The notes under the pieces are model-generated. The model saw nothing but the letters and a program-made list of their open reading frames with translations, had not been told where the DNA came from and made no database searches. DNA of 64,000 bases from an uncultured Bacteroidales bacterium (GTDB lineage Bacteria > Bacteroidota > Bacteroidia > Bacteroidales > F082): contig CAMJHP010000011.1 of assembly GCA_946405575.1 (NCBI GenBank), forward strand, positions 1 through 64,000. Reading direction: 5' to 3'. The first letter of the stretch is position 1; each line of letters opens with the position of its first letter. Positions 19,172-28,910 of the stretch are shown here, in pieces. The translations under genes were made by a program, and so were the position numbers.

Positions 19172-19981
19172 TCACTTTTTCCAATACATTTCAACCATTC
19201 TCCTATAAAAACGTTCAACAACGGGGTTGTTTTTAGCCAACAATTTCAAATTGTTTCTGAAAAATTCCCTAATATGAAGCCAATCCCATTGCATCAAACT
19301 ATCCGTCCACAAAGTATGCGCAAGGATCAGGGCTTTCTTCGGAAAATTCCCATTCTTGATACATTCCACAATTTGGCTCGTTTTGTGAAATCTCAAACCA
19401 AAGCCACTTTCTACAATGTCACGAGTGGCAAACTTCCCTCCATCCCAAGCATAGCCAGTATCAGTCAAATAAAACACCTTGTCAAAATCCACGGAAAGAT
19501 ACGGTTCCCCGACCAAGCCATAATCCGACAATGAATGATTCTTCCACAACAACCGATTGTCGTATTCTGAAGTTGAACTGCCGTGCATACATACCGACCT
19601 TACCGGATAAAATTTCCGAAAATAATTCAAATGTTCCCCGAAAGTCTTTATTGCCTCAGTTTCATCCCCTTCAGCCAAAGCCAAATCCTCGTAATGATAT
19701 CCAACTTCATGCCCCAATCCAACAATCTGTTCAATCACTTCTGGGACATTGCTCTGTTTGACAATGCGAAAAAAATAAGTAGCCCTGACTCCAAGTTCAC
19801 ACTCCAATTGCGCCATTTTCAAGGCATTCCATGCCAATTCATCCACATCATGGCGCATAACGACAGACTTCCCTTCAATTGGACAAGTCATCAGTTCTTC
19901 AAAAGTTTGAAACTGATACCCAGCTTGTTGGAATGCGACAAGCAAAGACTGATATGTTCTCAGAGTGAAGTCACGCATCAC
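19172..19981 (-). CDS. Polysaccharide deacetylase-like protein
   Basis: 'SVVMRHDVDELAWNALKMAQLECELGVRATYFFRIV', 'GHEVGYHYEDLALAEGDETEA'. Confidence 0.8.
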   Translation of the reverse strand: MMRDFTLRTYQSLLVAFQQAGYQFQTFEELMTCPIEGKSVVMRHDVDELAWNALKMAQLECELGVRATYFFRIVKQSNVPEVIEQIVGLGHEVGYHYEDLALAEGDETEAIKTFGEHLNYFRKFYPVRSVCMHGSSTSEYDNRLLWKNHSLSDYGLVGEPYLSVDFDKVFYLTDTGYAWDGGKFATRDIVESGFGLRFHKTSQIVECIKNGNFPKKALILAHTLWTDSLMQWDWLHIREFFRNNLKLLAKNNPVVERFYRRMVEMYWKK

Positions 19982-19984
19982 AAC

Positions 19985-20386
19985 TCACACTTTCAACACC
20001 GCATTTCCATCAATTACAACTTCGCCACGCCCATTCTCGCATTTCGTATCGAAATAGAGAATAGACTTCTCTTTTTTTATGTTTGTCACTACCACAGTCG
20101 CGGTTATTTCTTCTCCGTGAAATACAGGCTTCCTGAAATTCATCTCCTGATGCAGATAAATAGCCCCTTCCCCAGGCAGCACAGTACCAAAAACCGCACT
20201 AATCAAAGATCCGACAAAAAAACCATGAACAATTCTATTGCCAAATCTGCTTTGTTCGGCATAGGTTTCATCAAGATGAATAGGGTTTTTATCCAACGAC
20301 AACTCGGCAAAGGCCTTGACTTCATCTGTTCCGAACACCTTTTTCAGCGAGGCACTTTGGCCAACATAAAACTCTTCTATTTTCAT
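19985..20386 (-). CDS. MaoC-family (R)-hydratase/dehydratase
   Basis: Hot-dog signature 'LSLDKNPIHLDETYAEQSRFGNRIVHGFFVGSLISAVFGTVLPGEG'. Confidence 0.9.
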   Translation of the reverse strand: MKIEEFYVGQSASLKKVFGTDEVKAFAELSLDKNPIHLDETYAEQSRFGNRIVHGFFVGSLISAVFGTVLPGEGAIYLHQEMNFRKPVFHGEEITATVVVTNIKKEKSILYFDTKCENGRGEVVIDGNAVLKV

Positions 20387-20985
20387 TTTTCTTTAGGTTT
20401 AAAGCCTACCGGCACACCATCTTTCATTTCAAATTCACGAATCACTTTTGCAGGCGCGCCAGCCACCATACAAAACGGAGGGACATCCTTCGTCACCACC
20501 GAACCTGCTGCCACTATAGACCCCTCTCCCACTGTCACTCCAGGAAGGATGGTTACGCTGATGGCAATCCAAGCATTTTTCTTAATAATGACAGGAGCCA
20601 CGTACGATTCCGTGAGATACTGATGGTATTCAAGAGGTTTGCTATGGGTCAAAATATAATCATTCGCGGCCAAAGAAACGCCATCCTCAATCACCACAAA
20701 ATTGGGATAAACATCGTCAATTACCACTTGAGGGCCAATCATCACATTCTTTCCTATTTTCACACCACGCCATCTATGTAGTTTCACCCTCATTTTGCTA
20801 TAAGGTATCACTCGGAATGCCAACACTTGCCAGAAATAATCCATATAACGACGGTACAAGAATCTGGCACTTGCCAAAAAGCCTGTGTAGCCATGTTCCT
20901 TAGCCGACAATTTGCAGGCTTGAAAGAATCCTCTCTCCTTATGGTTAGGCAGAGGGCGTTTTTCCAATGGCCAATAATCTTTCAT
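20383..20985 (-). CDS. Hexapeptide-repeat acyltransferase (LbH/WbbJ-like)
   Basis: 'ISVTILPGVTVGEGSIVAAGSVVTKDVPPFCMVAGAPAKVI'; 4-bp overlaps with both neighbours. Confidence 0.9.
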   Translation of the reverse strand: MKDYWPLEKRPLPNHKERGFFQACKLSAKEHGYTGFLASARFLYRRYMDYFWQVLAFRVIPYSKMRVKLHRWRGVKIGKNVMIGPQVVIDDVYPNFVVIEDGVSLAANDYILTHSKPLEYHQYLTESYVAPVIIKKNAWIAISVTILPGVTVGEGSIVAAGSVVTKDVPPFCMVAGAPAKVIREFEMKDGVPVGFKPKEK

Positions 20986-21905
20986 AATTTCTTTCTGTTA
21001 TACAATTCCTTACATGTCACAAATTCAAATCCTTTATTTTTGAAAAAAGTCAGTTCCCTATCATAGATAGGCAAAGCTTTTTCTCCCAGATTCTTCACTT
21101 TCAGCTTATGGCGAATCACATCCCCAAGCAAATAGGAAATGTAATTGCTGCCACGTCGCTCAATCTCTGTTGTTTCTTGGTCCTCATCAATAAACTCGTT
21201 GGGATGCGTGAGAAAAACAAATTGCCTTCCACTACACAAGGTCTCCCAATACAAAATATATCTAGTAGCCCGATTCATCACCGGGGCAATACGCATAAAC
21301 GTGCCAATATAAGGGAATCCAAATGCTGAAATGGGGGCTTCAAGAATACCCGAGTCACCTTTTTTGAAAATGTTCTCTGTTCGGACAAAATAGGCTTTTC
21401 TTGGTGCTGTAAGCCAATGCAATTTTTTCAATGCACCGAACGAGAACATCATATCAAGTCGTTGTGACGACACGGAACTATCAACTTTAAAACCTGCTTC
21501 ACGAAGGATTCGCGGGAAACCTTTATCGACCCTTGCGGCAGGAGCACGAAACGAGATTACCTCATCGCCTATGATGTCTTCAAGGATTTGCTTGGACTGT
21601 TTCAAGTGCGAGAGTTGTTCCTCGGGCGATAGCACATCAAATGCTTGGTCTACCTCATGGGTCAAGCCGTGCGAACCCACCTCATGACCGCGTTCATAAG
21701 CTTTCTTGACCACATCAGGATAAAGTTTCGCAATATGACCCGTATAAAAAAAGGTAGCCTTGACACCATACTTGTCGTACAAATCGAGCAAGCGAGGCAA
21801 ACCTTGATTCAGCACATATTCACCCGTCTTGTCACGTAATTTGTGATTCAGGATGGATGTGGTTTCCACATCGTTAGTAATCAAACAAATCCTATCCTTT
21901 TCCAT
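20982..21905 (-). CDS. Polysaccharide deacetylase family protein
   Basis: 'LITNDVETTS', 'GVKATFFYTGHIAKLYPDVVKKAYERGHEVGSHGLTHE', 'FRAPAARVD'. Confidence 0.88.
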   Translation of the reverse strand: MEKDRICLITNDVETTSILNHKLRDKTGEYVLNQGLPRLLDLYDKYGVKATFFYTGHIAKLYPDVVKKAYERGHEVGSHGLTHEVDQAFDVLSPEEQLSHLKQSKQILEDIIGDEVISFRAPAARVDKGFPRILREAGFKVDSSVSSQRLDMMFSFGALKKLHWLTAPRKAYFVRTENIFKKGDSGILEAPISAFGFPYIGTFMRIAPVMNRATRYILYWETLCSGRQFVFLTHPNEFIDEDQETTEIERRGSNYISYLLGDVIRHKLKVKNLGEKALPIYDRELTFFKNKGFEFVTCKELYNRKKL

Positions 21906-21925
21906 AACCTAGAATCACTATGAGG

Positions 21926-23029
21926 TTATTTAAAATTCAATTGATAATTCGGATTTTCTTTCATAATTGTCCTGCTTTCAGGATAATTCTCTATGAACCA
22001 AGTGAAAAAAGCTGTAACGTCAATTTTATCCGACAGCATCCTTTGACGCCTTTGCTGGAAAGTTTCAAACAAATCGGGAGTGTCAAGCAATTCCTGTACC
22101 TTATCATAAAGCTGTTGAGGTTTCGACGAAGGAACAGCAAAAGTAAGTTCGTATTTATGCTCCAGTTCTTCAAGAACGCCTATTTTCCCAGCAAAATCGT
22201 TGAAACGCAAACTTGGAGTCCCCAGCATAGCAGCCTCAACTGACATACTTTGGCTATCGCCAATATACAATTTGGCAAACGCCAACACATGATGGATATC
22301 CAATGGATTGATTTGCAAACGATACTTCTCGAACTGAGGTTCCAGTTCCCTTTCAGAGGTGATATAAACGTCACCATAGGGAAGCAACATATCTATCAGG
22401 TGTTGTGCAATTTCCGTATTAATTCCCTGTGCATTTGACTCAAGATCATGGTATGCTTTCAATTGGGCGAAACGCAATAGAAAATAAGACCGATCCGAAG
22501 AGAAATACCTTTCAACCACTTTTCTATCAGGCTGAAACTGATGAGGATGCAAATAAGCCAATTTGTGATATCCTGCATATTTCACGGACTTTGGCTCCAA
22601 CTTCCAATTATCGCATGTGACGGGTGAAAGTATCGTCTGTATAAAAGGTCCTGCCATTTTTTGAAAAAGAGGCACTATCCTCATATCATCCTCTCCCGTG
22701 TTGACCCTGGGTTTCCGCGTCAGCCAACCCACTTGCGCCACCTCAACAGTAGAACCTGTCAACAAGTCAATTTTGTTCCTCTTCACAAAACGCCACATAC
22801 GCCAATCGCGCACCAACATATCCCACAACATTCCCAACTTGCTTTTTCTATGCGCTTCCTTCAAGATATTGTAATAAGGCAAGCCTGACTGTTTAAGCAA
22901 ATCTTCCAAGATGTCCTTAGTCTTGATCAAGATAAACACCTTATGTCCATCGTCCATCAGGTTATGGGCGACATTCTTATAAAGATGGAAATGAGCAGGA
23001 TGGCTCAGTTGGATTAAAACATTCATCAA
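21926..23029 (-). CDS. DUF354-like, GT-B-fold protein
   Basis: 'MNVLIQLSHPAHFHLYKNVAHNLMDDGHKVFILIKTKDILEDLLKQSGL', 'YIGDSQSMSVEAAMLGTPSLRFNDFAG'. Confidence 0.82.
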   Translation of the reverse strand: MMNVLIQLSHPAHFHLYKNVAHNLMDDGHKVFILIKTKDILEDLLKQSGLPYYNILKEAHRKSKLGMLWDMLVRDWRMWRFVKRNKIDLLTGSTVEVAQVGWLTRKPRVNTGEDDMRIVPLFQKMAGPFIQTILSPVTCDNWKLEPKSVKYAGYHKLAYLHPHQFQPDRKVVERYFSSDRSYFLLRFAQLKAYHDLESNAQGINTEIAQHLIDMLLPYGDVYITSERELEPQFEKYRLQINPLDIHHVLAFAKLYIGDSQSMSVEAAMLGTPSLRFNDFAGKIGVLEELEHKYELTFAVPSSKPQQLYDKVQELLDTPDLFETFQQRRQRMLSDKIDVTAFFTWFIENYPESRTIMKENPNYQLNFK

Positions 23030-23649
23030 ATTCCGTATTTTTCTTTACGTTCCTTCAAGATTCGGTCAAACTCCTCTGGCGTATAGTTGTCTTTCAGCTT
23101 GTCCGACAAGTCCTTGATGAACTTGGCTGGGATGCCGCCACAGAATGTCAGAGGCGGCACATCCTTATTCACCAAACTATTGGATGCCACAATGGCGCCC
23201 TCTCCAATCTCCACTCCTGGAAGGATGGTGACATTGACTGCCACCCAAGCATTTTTATGAACTGTAACAGGAGCAATATATGAAGGACTGCAATTTCTGT
23301 GGTATTCAAGCGGTTTATTATGGGTCAAAATGGTAATGCTTCCTGCCAAAGAGACGCCATCCTCCACCGAAATAAAATAAGGATAAGGCAAATCCATATT
23401 GACATAGGTACCCACATGTACATTATTACCTATTTTCACTCCACGCCAACGCTGCATCATAATGCGCGCCTTATTCCAAGGAAAAGTCTGTGCCCAAACA
23501 TTAAGCATATGGTCTTTCCATCTCACAAAGCCGAACACTAAAGCCGACTTGTAACCATGCTCTTTAGCAGACAAACGCATCGTCTTCCATAAACCATTAG
23601 CCTCATAGTTAGGGACAGGTTGTTTTTTTATTTCAAGATATGCTTTCAT
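23026..23649 (-). CDS. Hexapeptide-repeat acyltransferase, paralog of 20383-20985
   Basis: 'LSAKEHGYKSAL...RWRGVKIGNNVHVG', 'VNVTILPGVEIGEGAIVASNSLVNKDVPP'. Confidence 0.9.
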   Translation of the reverse strand: MKAYLEIKKQPVPNYEANGLWKTMRLSAKEHGYKSALVFGFVRWKDHMLNVWAQTFPWNKARIMMQRWRGVKIGNNVHVGTYVNMDLPYPYFISVEDGVSLAGSITILTHNKPLEYHRNCSPSYIAPVTVHKNAWVAVNVTILPGVEIGEGAIVASNSLVNKDVPPLTFCGGIPAKFIKDLSDKLKDNYTPEEFDRILKERKEKYGI

Positions 23650-24572
23650 TGTCCCAATAGCTTGTTGTATATTTCATTCAATTTCATTGCCACCTGTCGG
23701 TTATCCAACCCATCAGATATGATTTTCTTACGTCCATTAGTTTTCCCCTCAAAAGCCAAAGCCTTCTGTAGCAAGTCAGCTATCACTTTTGCCTCTCGCA
23801 TTTCGGACACAAAGCAGCCTTCAACACTAGCTGTTCGTGTTTTGACATCACCAACATCAACGCTCACGATGGGGCAACCGCAAGCCAAAGCTTCTTTTAT
23901 CACTTGAGGTGACCCTTCTGAAAAAGATGTCATAAGAAAAGAGTCAGCAGCACACATCAGCATGGTCACCTCTTCTCTATTATACCCTTTCAATTCCAAC
24001 AATTCCACTTGAGTGTCATGCAATAGAGCAACTGCCTCTTTAGCTAAAGACGAATTTTTCACCGCATTATCAAAAGCTCCCGCAAAAAGAATATACTTTT
24101 TGTGCCCTTCCAAATGTAGCCTCCGACGAGCCTCTTCCTTTGTGGTCAACTGAGATTCCGACAAGTCGATGCCACAAGGCAGTAAGCTGTATTTCTTTTT
24201 GGGCTTGACCTTTTCCATAGTCTTTCGAGAAACAAAAATATTCCAAGCCGAAAGACGAATAGCCATCTTGGAGAAGCGAAACGCCTTGGGATCGTTGATA
24301 TCAGATCCATGGTATGTCGTCACCACTGGGATACGCCTTTGAAGATTGGCAAAAAGACCCGACAAACCATAATGTGCATGGATAACTTCCGGGCAAAACT
24401 CTTTGACTTTTTGTTTCAAAGAAGGCAAATTCTTCATGTATCCTTGTAATCCCTTGCCCTGCAACCCATAGTAATCTATCGTACACCCTTGCTTTTTGAG
24501 GGCTTCGGCTTGTTCGACAATGAATGGGGCGAAACGACCCTTGTTATATGAAGCGACAACCAAGATTCTCAT
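23646..24572 (-). CDS. GT4 family glycosyltransferase
   Basis: 'EVIHAHYGLSGLFANLQRRIPVVTTYHGSDIN', 'SFSEGSPQVIKEALACGCPIVSVDVGDV'. Confidence 0.9.
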   Translation of the reverse strand: MRILVVASYNKGRFAPFIVEQAEALKKQGCTIDYYGLQGKGLQGYMKNLPSLKQKVKEFCPEVIHAHYGLSGLFANLQRRIPVVTTYHGSDINDPKAFRFSKMAIRLSAWNIFVSRKTMEKVKPKKKYSLLPCGIDLSESQLTTKEEARRRLHLEGHKKYILFAGAFDNAVKNSSLAKEAVALLHDTQVELLELKGYNREEVTMLMCAADSFLMTSFSEGSPQVIKEALACGCPIVSVDVGDVKTRTASVEGCFVSEMREAKVIADLLQKALAFEGKTNGRKKIISDGLDNRQVAMKLNEIYNKLLGQ

Positions 24573-25975
24573 ATAGAATAGCCTCGTCCTGCCAGTTTAA
24601 CCCATGCCCAAACGATGTTAGCTACACAAATGCCCACTAACCAAATCACATACCAGCGCTTGTGTTTATTTGTCAGTTGGGTAACACCGTATGCAGCAAA
24701 CATCAACTCAAAAGCCAAAATAGGAAAGTGAAAACGCTCGGAGTGGGCAAAATTACTGAATACCAAAACAACCAAATATCCCAGCATCACTGCCATTGGC
24801 AAGACATGTTGTCGCCAATCGCCTCGAATCAGCAACAAAAAGACGGCAAGAATAGTCAAACCAGATAAGATGTTTTTGATGAAGTTCGCGCCATTCATCA
24901 TCATTTGGTTTTCTTGATTGGGTACAGCAACCATAGTTGAAAAAGGGATGGTGAAAATAAGAGGCGCCAATACCGTAGCAGAAACATACTGAGCAAAGGT
25001 GTTACCACCAACACGTTGAGCACGCGCCTCATAACCGATTTCCTGGTTTTCAGCCCTTTCTTCCCACAACTGCTGTGTTTCCTGCACTATTTCAACACCT
25101 ACAGTCATAAACATCCATACCGCAAATACAATTGTATACAAAATCTTTTTCCACAACTGCAACTGTTTTCCCGAACTCAATATCAATGCCGCAACCAAAG
25201 CCGCAACCATCACCGCTGCCAACACAGTTCTTAATGTAAACATAGTCAACACTATCAAGCCTGGTAACAGAATATTATTGAAAGTAATTTTGCGTGCCCG
25301 GAGTGCCAAGTCAGCGCGTTCCACAAACAATATAGTCAAAAAGGCCATTTCCGTCTCCTTCAGCGTCACACCGCAATAGAACCACATATTAGGCATCAAC
25401 ATACAGAAAACGGCAGCTATTCGACCTGTTGCCTCGCCAAAATTACGTTTGGCTAAATTGTAAATTAACACACAAGAGAAAGCATCTATCACACACTTCA
25501 CAATACGAGCAGGCAGAACATGCGTACCCAGAAACAAATACTCTATAGCCAACCACCAACAATAACCCGAATCCGAGAAACTCATATACTCATTCATTTG
25601 ATCCAGGAACAAATCAAAACCACGATCTCGCCACAGTGCCGCCATAACATGATACTGCAATTCATCACCAGCAGAAAAAGCATGGGGTTGTCCCGTCATA
25701 TCTATATAATAAAAATATATAAAAATGACATAGAGGATTCGTATCACCATAGCCATAATAAAAAGCTTCTTGGTGAAAACCCGAGTTGAATATCTATACC
25801 AATTGGTAGTAAGTTTATTAGAATAAGTATAGAAGATAGCAACAGGAATAAAACCAAACAGCATAAACTGGAAAGGCAAAGCATATCGTATGAAAAACGA
25901 ACTCACCAATGCCAAAGTGACCACATAACAAATAATGGCCCTAACAGAAAAAAATCTTGGGAAATAGTTCAACAT
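24569..25975 (-). CDS. Polytopic membrane protein, GT-C-like glycosyltransferase or polymerase candidate
   Basis: Many hydrophobic segments; luminal-loop 'AGDELQYHVMAALWRDRGFDLF', 'MLMPNMWFYCGVTLKETEMAFL'. Confidence 0.6.
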   Translation of the reverse strand: MLNYFPRFFSVRAIICYVVTLALVSSFFIRYALPFQFMLFGFIPVAIFYTYSNKLTTNWYRYSTRVFTKKLFIMAMVIRILYVIFIYFYYIDMTGQPHAFSAGDELQYHVMAALWRDRGFDLFLDQMNEYMSFSDSGYCWWLAIEYLFLGTHVLPARIVKCVIDAFSCVLIYNLAKRNFGEATGRIAAVFCMLMPNMWFYCGVTLKETEMAFLTILFVERADLALRARKITFNNILLPGLIVLTMFTLRTVLAAVMVAALVAALILSSGKQLQLWKKILYTIVFAVWMFMTVGVEIVQETQQLWEERAENQEIGYEARAQRVGGNTFAQYVSATVLAPLIFTIPFSTMVAVPNQENQMMMNGANFIKNILSGLTILAVFLLLIRGDWRQHVLPMAVMLGYLVVLVFSNFAHSERFHFPILAFELMFAAYGVTQLTNKHKRWYVIWLVGICVANIVWAWVKLAGRGYSI

Positions 25976-26019
25976 AAATAATACAAATTTAGCAAGGAAC
26001 CAAAATAGATAAAATCAAC

Positions 26020-26733
26020 TTAACCAAACAACTTGCGTTTCAATTTGATCAATCGAATCATATTATTCGCTCCTACAACCTTACCAAGCCATCCTTCACG
26101 TTTGTTATCATTCCAAGTACCCATAAAATGGTGGTCACAATACGTGTTTTCTGTCAGAAAAAACTCTCCTGTTGTTTGGCGAGGACAAAAAAAATCTGTA
26201 GGAAACACATGCAAATCCTTATAAATGGAATACTTTCCATCCTGTATAAAACCATTACCACGCATTATTGACGAAATACGGACTGTATTGGTCGTGAGGT
26301 CAAATGAACCATCTTCTTTAATGAAATGAGCATTTTGATATGCATCCAACTGTTCCTTCACCCATTCGCCATGAGAAACACTGGCCATCAAACCTGTTAC
26401 GGGCGGCTGGGTCTTGCTGCCTTCGTAGCCAGTAAAAGCCGGAAGATGCAGCAAATCGTCCAAAGGTTTCAGAATCTCAACATCTGTATCCATATATATA
26501 CCGCCTTCGTTATACAAAGCCCAAAGTCTGACATAATCCGTGACAAACGCAAACTTTCGCGCCTCGTAGGCTTCTTTCGTATAAGGAATCATATTGACAT
26601 CAAAAGACTCTTCGTTCCATAGCTTATACTCATAGTCAGGCAAAAACTTATGCCATGATTCAATGCATCTTTGAGCCAATTCCGGCATCTCGCCTTTGCC
26701 AAACCAACAGTAATGTATCAATTTGGGTATCAT
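26020..26733 (-). CDS. GT32-like glycosyltransferase (capsular polysaccharide synthesis type)
   Basis: 'MIPKLIHYCWFGKGEMPELAQRCIESWHKFLPDYEYKLWNEESFD', 'YMDTDVEILKPLDDLL'. Start moved to the internal Met, which gives a 4-bp overlap with the upstream gene. Confidence 0.88.
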   Translation of the reverse strand: MIPKLIHYCWFGKGEMPELAQRCIESWHKFLPDYEYKLWNEESFDVNMIPYTKEAYEARKFAFVTDYVRLWALYNEGGIYMDTDVEILKPLDDLLHLPAFTGYEGSKTQPPVTGLMASVSHGEWVKEQLDAYQNAHFIKEDGSFDLTTNTVRISSIMRGNGFIQDGKYSIYKDLHVFPTDFFCPRQTTGEFFLTENTYCDHHFMGTWNDNKREGWLGKVVGANNMIRLIKLKRKLFG

Positions 26734-27878
26734 AACTTCAACAAAAATTCCACGATTCTTTTGCAAGCCATTCCATCCCCATAAGGATTGACCGACTTGC
26801 TCATTTTATCATATAAAATATCATCATCCAACAGCGCAGAAACTCTAGTTTCTATTCTCTCCCTATCTGCACCCACCAACAACACTGTTCCCGCTTCAAC
26901 TGCCTCTGGACGTTCAGTCGTATCACGCATCACCAAAACAGGTTTTCCCAAGCCAGGGGCTTCTTCCTGAACCCCTCCACTATCGGTAAGCACCAAATAG
27001 GACTTCTCCATCAGAAAGACAAACTGAAGATACTGAAGCGGTTCTATCAAGAACACGTTCGGTTTCCCTCTGCCCAATATTTCCAACACCGGCTTACGTA
27101 CATTAGGATTCAAATGCATAGGATATACAAAATCCACATTCGGATATTTTTCAGCCAATGACGCAATGGCATGACAAATATTCAAAAAACCGTCCCCGAA
27201 ATTCTCCCTGCGATGTCCTGTGATAAGCACCAACCGTCGTCCATCTCCCAAACGCATTGTATCATAACCCATCGAATCAATCTCTGTCCTTATGCTTTCG
27301 CGCAGTTGGTTGTCCGTATCGATCTTGTTCACCACCCAATGGAGGGCATCAATAACCGTATTGCCGGTCACAAGAATTGATTTCTCCTCCACGTTTTCTT
27401 TAAGCAGATTATTCTTTGAGCACAATGTTGGCGCAAAGTTAAAAGTAGCAATGCGCCCTGTGATGGAACGGTTCATCTCCTCCGGCCAGGGGCTATAAAT
27501 ATTGTAGGTTCTCAATCCCGCCTCCACATGTGCCACTGGTACATGTTGATAAAACGCAGCCAACGCCGCTGCCATTGAAGTAGTTGTATCACCATGAACA
27601 AAAACCACATCTGGCATTTCTCTTTTCAAGACATCCCGCATCCCTAGCAATACTCGACTTGTAATATCATACAAGTCCTGATTGGATTTCATAATGTTCA
27701 AATCATAATCAGGCACAATTTGAAACAATTCGAGCACTTGATCCAACATTTCACGATGCTGTCCCGTCACACACACCTTTGTTTCAAATTGGTCAGCCTG
27801 CTTTTTAAAAGCATTAACCAAGGGTGCCATCTTTATGGCTTCAGGACGTGTACCGAAAACAAGTAATAATCTTTTCAT
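26730..27878 (-). CDS. wecB: UDP-N-acetylglucosamine 2-epimerase (non-hydrolysing)
   Basis: 'FGTRPEAIKMAPLVNAF', 'VHGDTTTSMAAALAAFYQHVPVAHVEAGLRT', 'TDSGGVQEEAPGLGKPVLVMRDTTERPEAVEAGT'. Confidence 0.95.
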   Translation of the reverse strand: MKRLLLVFGTRPEAIKMAPLVNAFKKQADQFETKVCVTGQHREMLDQVLELFQIVPDYDLNIMKSNQDLYDITSRVLLGMRDVLKREMPDVVFVHGDTTTSMAAALAAFYQHVPVAHVEAGLRTYNIYSPWPEEMNRSITGRIATFNFAPTLCSKNNLLKENVEEKSILVTGNTVIDALHWVVNKIDTDNQLRESIRTEIDSMGYDTMRLGDGRRLVLITGHRRENFGDGFLNICHAIASLAEKYPNVDFVYPMHLNPNVRKPVLEILGRGKPNVFLIEPLQYLQFVFLMEKSYLVLTDSGGVQEEAPGLGKPVLVMRDTTERPEAVEAGTVLLVGADRERIETRVSALLDDDILYDKMSKSVNPYGDGMACKRIVEFLLKL

Positions 27879-27899
27879 ATAAACATCACTAATAAACCA

Positions 27900-28862
27900 T
27901 TATCCCAACAAAGACATCCATTTTTGCTTGATTCTTGACCCAAAACTCTTTATATCATTTTCACATTTCAACACTGAAACAGGTTTATCATATCGTTTTC
28001 TGATGTCTTTTGGTTGTTGAGTCCAATCCACTTTCTTTAGTTCCTCCTTTGCCACATCATGGTACTCTTTTGACAAATAATAAGGAAACAGCCCATACGT
28101 CCTCAGATTGTCTATCAATCTCTTGTAATCTGAATTGTTTTTTTCCTCTTCTGCAAGAAAACCAACATTCCATAGCATATGTTCTTCGGGCTTGTGCAAT
28201 CGACCCACACCTCGATTGGAGGCATCCACATCCTGATTATAATAGGCCAAAGGTTCGTTCAAAAAAGCCACCTTGTATTTCAGTGCAATTCGAATCCAAA
28301 GTAAGAAATCTTCACCAAGTTTTATGCCTTGCGGAAAGCCCTTCATCTCATCAAAAACCCCTCTTGGAATCGACACAGAAATTGAGGTCAAAGGCATCGC
28401 CAAAGTCTTTGCATAGACATGGCAATAGTTGATATATCCTTTTTCAAAGCTCGGTTCCAACCCTAAAGGAGCCACCCGGGTTTTATGCTTGGTTTCGTTT
28501 ACAATAGTATAGTTTGCCCCATAGATTCCTGCTTCGGGGAAGTCAGCAATCAATTTCGACATCTCCTCCAAAAAAGTAGAGTCCCACCAGTCATCGGCAT
28601 CAAGAAAACAGAGATACTCCCCTCTTGAGAGTGCAACAGCATTATTCCTAGCCATACTCACTCCAGCGTTCCCTTGTTTGTACAAGTGGCACTGGGAATG
28701 ACTCTCAATGGCATTTTTCGCTACTTCAAAAGAATTGTCCTTGCTGCCATCGTCCATAATCACCAATTCATAATCGGTGAAGGTCTGTGCCAAAACACTT
28801 TGGATGGTTTTTACCACATAGGGTGCTTTGTTATACAATGGAATGATAACAGAGAACCTCAT
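27900..28862 (-). CDS. GT2 glycosyltransferase
   Basis: 'FSVIIPLYNKAPYVVKTIQSVLAQTFTDYELVIMDDGSKDNS', 'CFLDADDWWD'. Confidence 0.92.
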   Translation of the reverse strand: MRFSVIIPLYNKAPYVVKTIQSVLAQTFTDYELVIMDDGSKDNSFEVAKNAIESHSQCHLYKQGNAGVSMARNNAVALSRGEYLCFLDADDWWDSTFLEEMSKLIADFPEAGIYGANYTIVNETKHKTRVAPLGLEPSFEKGYINYCHVYAKTLAMPLTSISVSIPRGVFDEMKGFPQGIKLGEDFLLWIRIALKYKVAFLNEPLAYYNQDVDASNRGVGRLHKPEEHMLWNVGFLAEEEKNNSDYKRLIDNLRTYGLFPYYLSKEYHDVAKEELKKVDWTQQPKDIRKRYDKPVSVLKCENDIKSFGSRIKQKWMSLLG

Positions 28863-28910
28863 AATCCGCTACTATATCTAAATAAAATGATAAGATGACC
28901 GATACCGATA

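Noticed and set aside
19583-20623. 346-aa plus-strand ORF spanning three minus-strand genes
   Set aside because: Crosses deacetylase, MaoC and acyltransferase genes that are clearly coding on the minus strand.
28515-28550. ATAGATTCCTGCTTCGGGGAAGTCAG as another element copy
   Set aside because: Encodes the ordinary GT2 motif FPEAGIYG and has no flanking arms.
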